From Alphaproteobacteria bacterium (lineage in GTDB: Bacteria; Pseudomonadota; Alphaproteobacteria; JANQMY01), in contig JANQPL010000017.1 in NCBI GenBank assembly GCA_028289425.1, forward strand, positions 62,001-126,000: a stretch of 64,000 bases of DNA, written 5' to 3'. The position numbers and the translations under genes are program-made. The first letter of the stretch is position 1; each line of letters begins with the position of its first letter. This document shows, piece by piece, positions 62,928-64,000 of the stretch. The notes beneath the pieces are model-generated. The model made no database searches and was not told where the DNA came from. It was given only the letters and a program-made list of their open reading frames with translations.

Positions 62928-63829
62928 GGAGAAAACCTCAGCGCAAAAAGACCAAATCGCAGCAACTCGGTGCAATTCACATTGGGCCTGCGCGAGTCCG
63001 GCGATCGAAAAGATCCGGCGCGCGTCGGTGGAAGGATTGGCGTCGGTCCGTTTACGGATATCGTCCCGCAATTGTTTTTGCATCCTGCGTCTCGATTGCC
63101 GTTGCCGTATACGGCGCATTTGCCGGAGGCTATGTGGCTCAACTTGCTACGTTCGCAGGTGAAGCCATAGACAAAAAAATTCAGGCAATGGGTGTGCGGG
63201 TTGAGAGCGTGGTTCTCACAGGTCGAAAAAACTGCGACGTCGACGAAATAAAGCGCGCAATCGCTCTTGAGCGCGCAGACTCAATGTTGAATGTTAATAC
63301 TAAAGTGATTCGCAAAAGGTTGCTGGAATTGGGCTGGGTAGAGCAAGCTACAGTGCAGCGTTTGCTGCCTAACCGCATCAAAGTCGATATTGTGGAGCGA
63401 AAACCGTTTGCAGTTTGGCAACTAAACGGGTCGTTCTCGCTTGTCGACGTAACTGGGGCGGTAATAGAAGGGGGCAATACCGCCCAGTTCAGTCACTTGC
63501 CATTGATTGTGGGCGAAGGGGCAAATCTGCATGCGGAACGTCTGCACAATGCGTTGTCTCCGTACCCTGAAATACAAAGTAGGGTTAGGGCCGCGGTAAG
63601 GATCGGAAATCGACGCTGGAATCTAAGGTTAGCGTCGGGAATTGATGTAAAGCTTCCGGAAGGTTCACTTGAGGAGTCGTTGCGAGAACTTTCGATTCTC
63701 GAATCCGAGACAAGGTTACTCGTTCGCAACATTCGGGCCTTGGACCTTAGATTTCCCGATCGTCTGATCATTCAGACAAAGGATGGCACGATCACCGACA
63801 CAAAACAGCGTTCCGGTAAGGAGACCTAA
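62915..63829 (+). CDS. ftsQ: Cell division protein FtsQ
   Basis: A 304-residue bitopic protein from ATG 62915, which has gagga seven bases upstream; it overlaps ddl by 13 bases. The basic cytoplasmic leader ([27 protein letters not shown]) is followed by one helix ([21 protein letters not shown]) and a POTRA domain ([19 protein letters not shown]). [21 protein letters not shown] is the FtsQ core. It links FtsB/FtsL to the rest of the divisome. The stop directly abuts the ftsA start. Confidence 0.93.
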   Translation: MFSVRRKPQRKKTKSQQLGAIHIGPARVRRSKRSGARRWKDWRRSVYGYRPAIVFASCVSIAVAVYGAFAGGYVAQLATFAGEAIDKKIQAMGVRVESVVLTGRKNCDVDEIKRAIALERADSMLNVNTKVIRKRLLELGWVEQATVQRLLPNRIKVDIVERKPFAVWQLNGSFSLVDVTGAVIEGGNTAQFSHLPLIVGEGANLHAERLHNALSPYPEIQSRVRAAVRIGNRRWNLRLASGIDVKLPEGSLEESLRELSILESETRLLVRNIRALDLRFPDRLIIQTKDGTITDTKQRSGKET

Positions 63830-64000
63830 ATGGCGTCTTTGATCGGATCGCAAACCATTAGAGACAAGCTGATCAGTTCCGGCCGTCAAGGGGTTGTGGC
63901 GGCTCTTGATATTGGAACCTCCAAGATCTCGTGTTTCATTGCCCGGCTCGAGCGGGCCGGTGACAGTGAAAACAGCGTGGTTCGCGTAGTCGGCATTGGG
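63830..64000 (+). CDS. ftsA: Cell division protein FtsA, N-terminal part (cut by window end)
   Basis: Not in the ORF track because it runs off the window. ATG 63830 abuts the ftsQ stop with taaggag nearby. The 57 visible codons give GVVAALDIGTSKISCFIARL, the actin-like ATP loop of FtsA, then VVRVVGIG. FtsA tethers FtsZ to the membrane. ftsZ is expected next, outside the window. Confidence 0.93.
   Translation, partial: MASLIGSQTIRDKLISSGRQGVVAALDIGTSKISCFIARLERAGDSENSVVRVVGIG

Overview
The window looks like chromosome of a Gram-negative alphaproteobacterium, probably of Hyphomicrobiales (Rhizobiales) type. The pointers are an intact division and cell-wall (dcw) cluster running mraZ to ftsA, the order djlA-like / amidase / RNase P RNA just before it, an ArsR-methyltransferase regulator fused to metF-metH by overlapping ATGA junctions, MlaA/MlaC outer-membrane lipid proteins, and motifs of alphaproteobacterial type (TTAA-N7-TTAA, GTTC-N7-GTTC). 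The species cannot be named from sequence alone. No tRNA, insertion sequence, prophage or CRISPR array was seen.

Bases 1-29361 are a surface-carbohydrate locus. It starts with the 5' part of an ABC-2 polysaccharide-export permease and a TIGR04372-type glycosyltransferase coupled to a phosphotransferase. Next come a GT2 glycosyltransferase, methyltransferases, a sulfotransferase, a radical SAM enzyme with a WbuC-type cupin, sugar epimerases, a Gfo/Idh/MocA oxidoreductase, a nucleotidyltransferase-kinase fusion in reversed HldE order with a GmhA-like isomerase, and the 'sporadic carbohydrate cluster' module (LIC12192 protein, 2OG-Fe(II) oxygenase, split transketolase). A HAD phosphatase and further methyltransferases follow. 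Five proteins share one architecture: an N-terminal CxxC zinc site, a SAM domain and a C-terminal Rossmann-like domain, as in NDP-sugar C-methyltransferases. Together they suggest an unusual branched, C-methylated, possibly heptose-derived and possibly sulfated glycan.

Bases 29486-41340 are mixed. They hold an orphan Flp-type pilin with a repeated upstream element, a zinc alcohol dehydrogenase, a small unknown protein, the ABC-F factor EttA, mlaA-mlaC, and the methionine unit (ArsR-methyltransferase regulator, metF, metH) with a palindromic operator. A 23-residue membrane microprotein candidate lies before a strong minus-strand hairpin terminator.

Bases 41341-64000 are housekeeping: a fused 5-oxoprolinase, a TerB/J-domain DjlA-like protein, an EamA transporter, a peptidoglycan amidase, RNase P RNA, and then mraZ-rsmH-ftsL-ftsI-murE-murF-mraY-murD-ftsW-murG-murC-murB-ddl-ftsQ-ftsA (ftsA cut by the window end). 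The dcw genes are nearly all joined by overlapping or abutting start and stop codons, so they look like one transcript. The roughly 400 bases before mraZ carry a full CtrA-type site and three GTTC half-sites on an 11-base period, matching the alphaproteobacterial LexA box. This would tie the cluster to the cell cycle and DNA damage, but it is inference.
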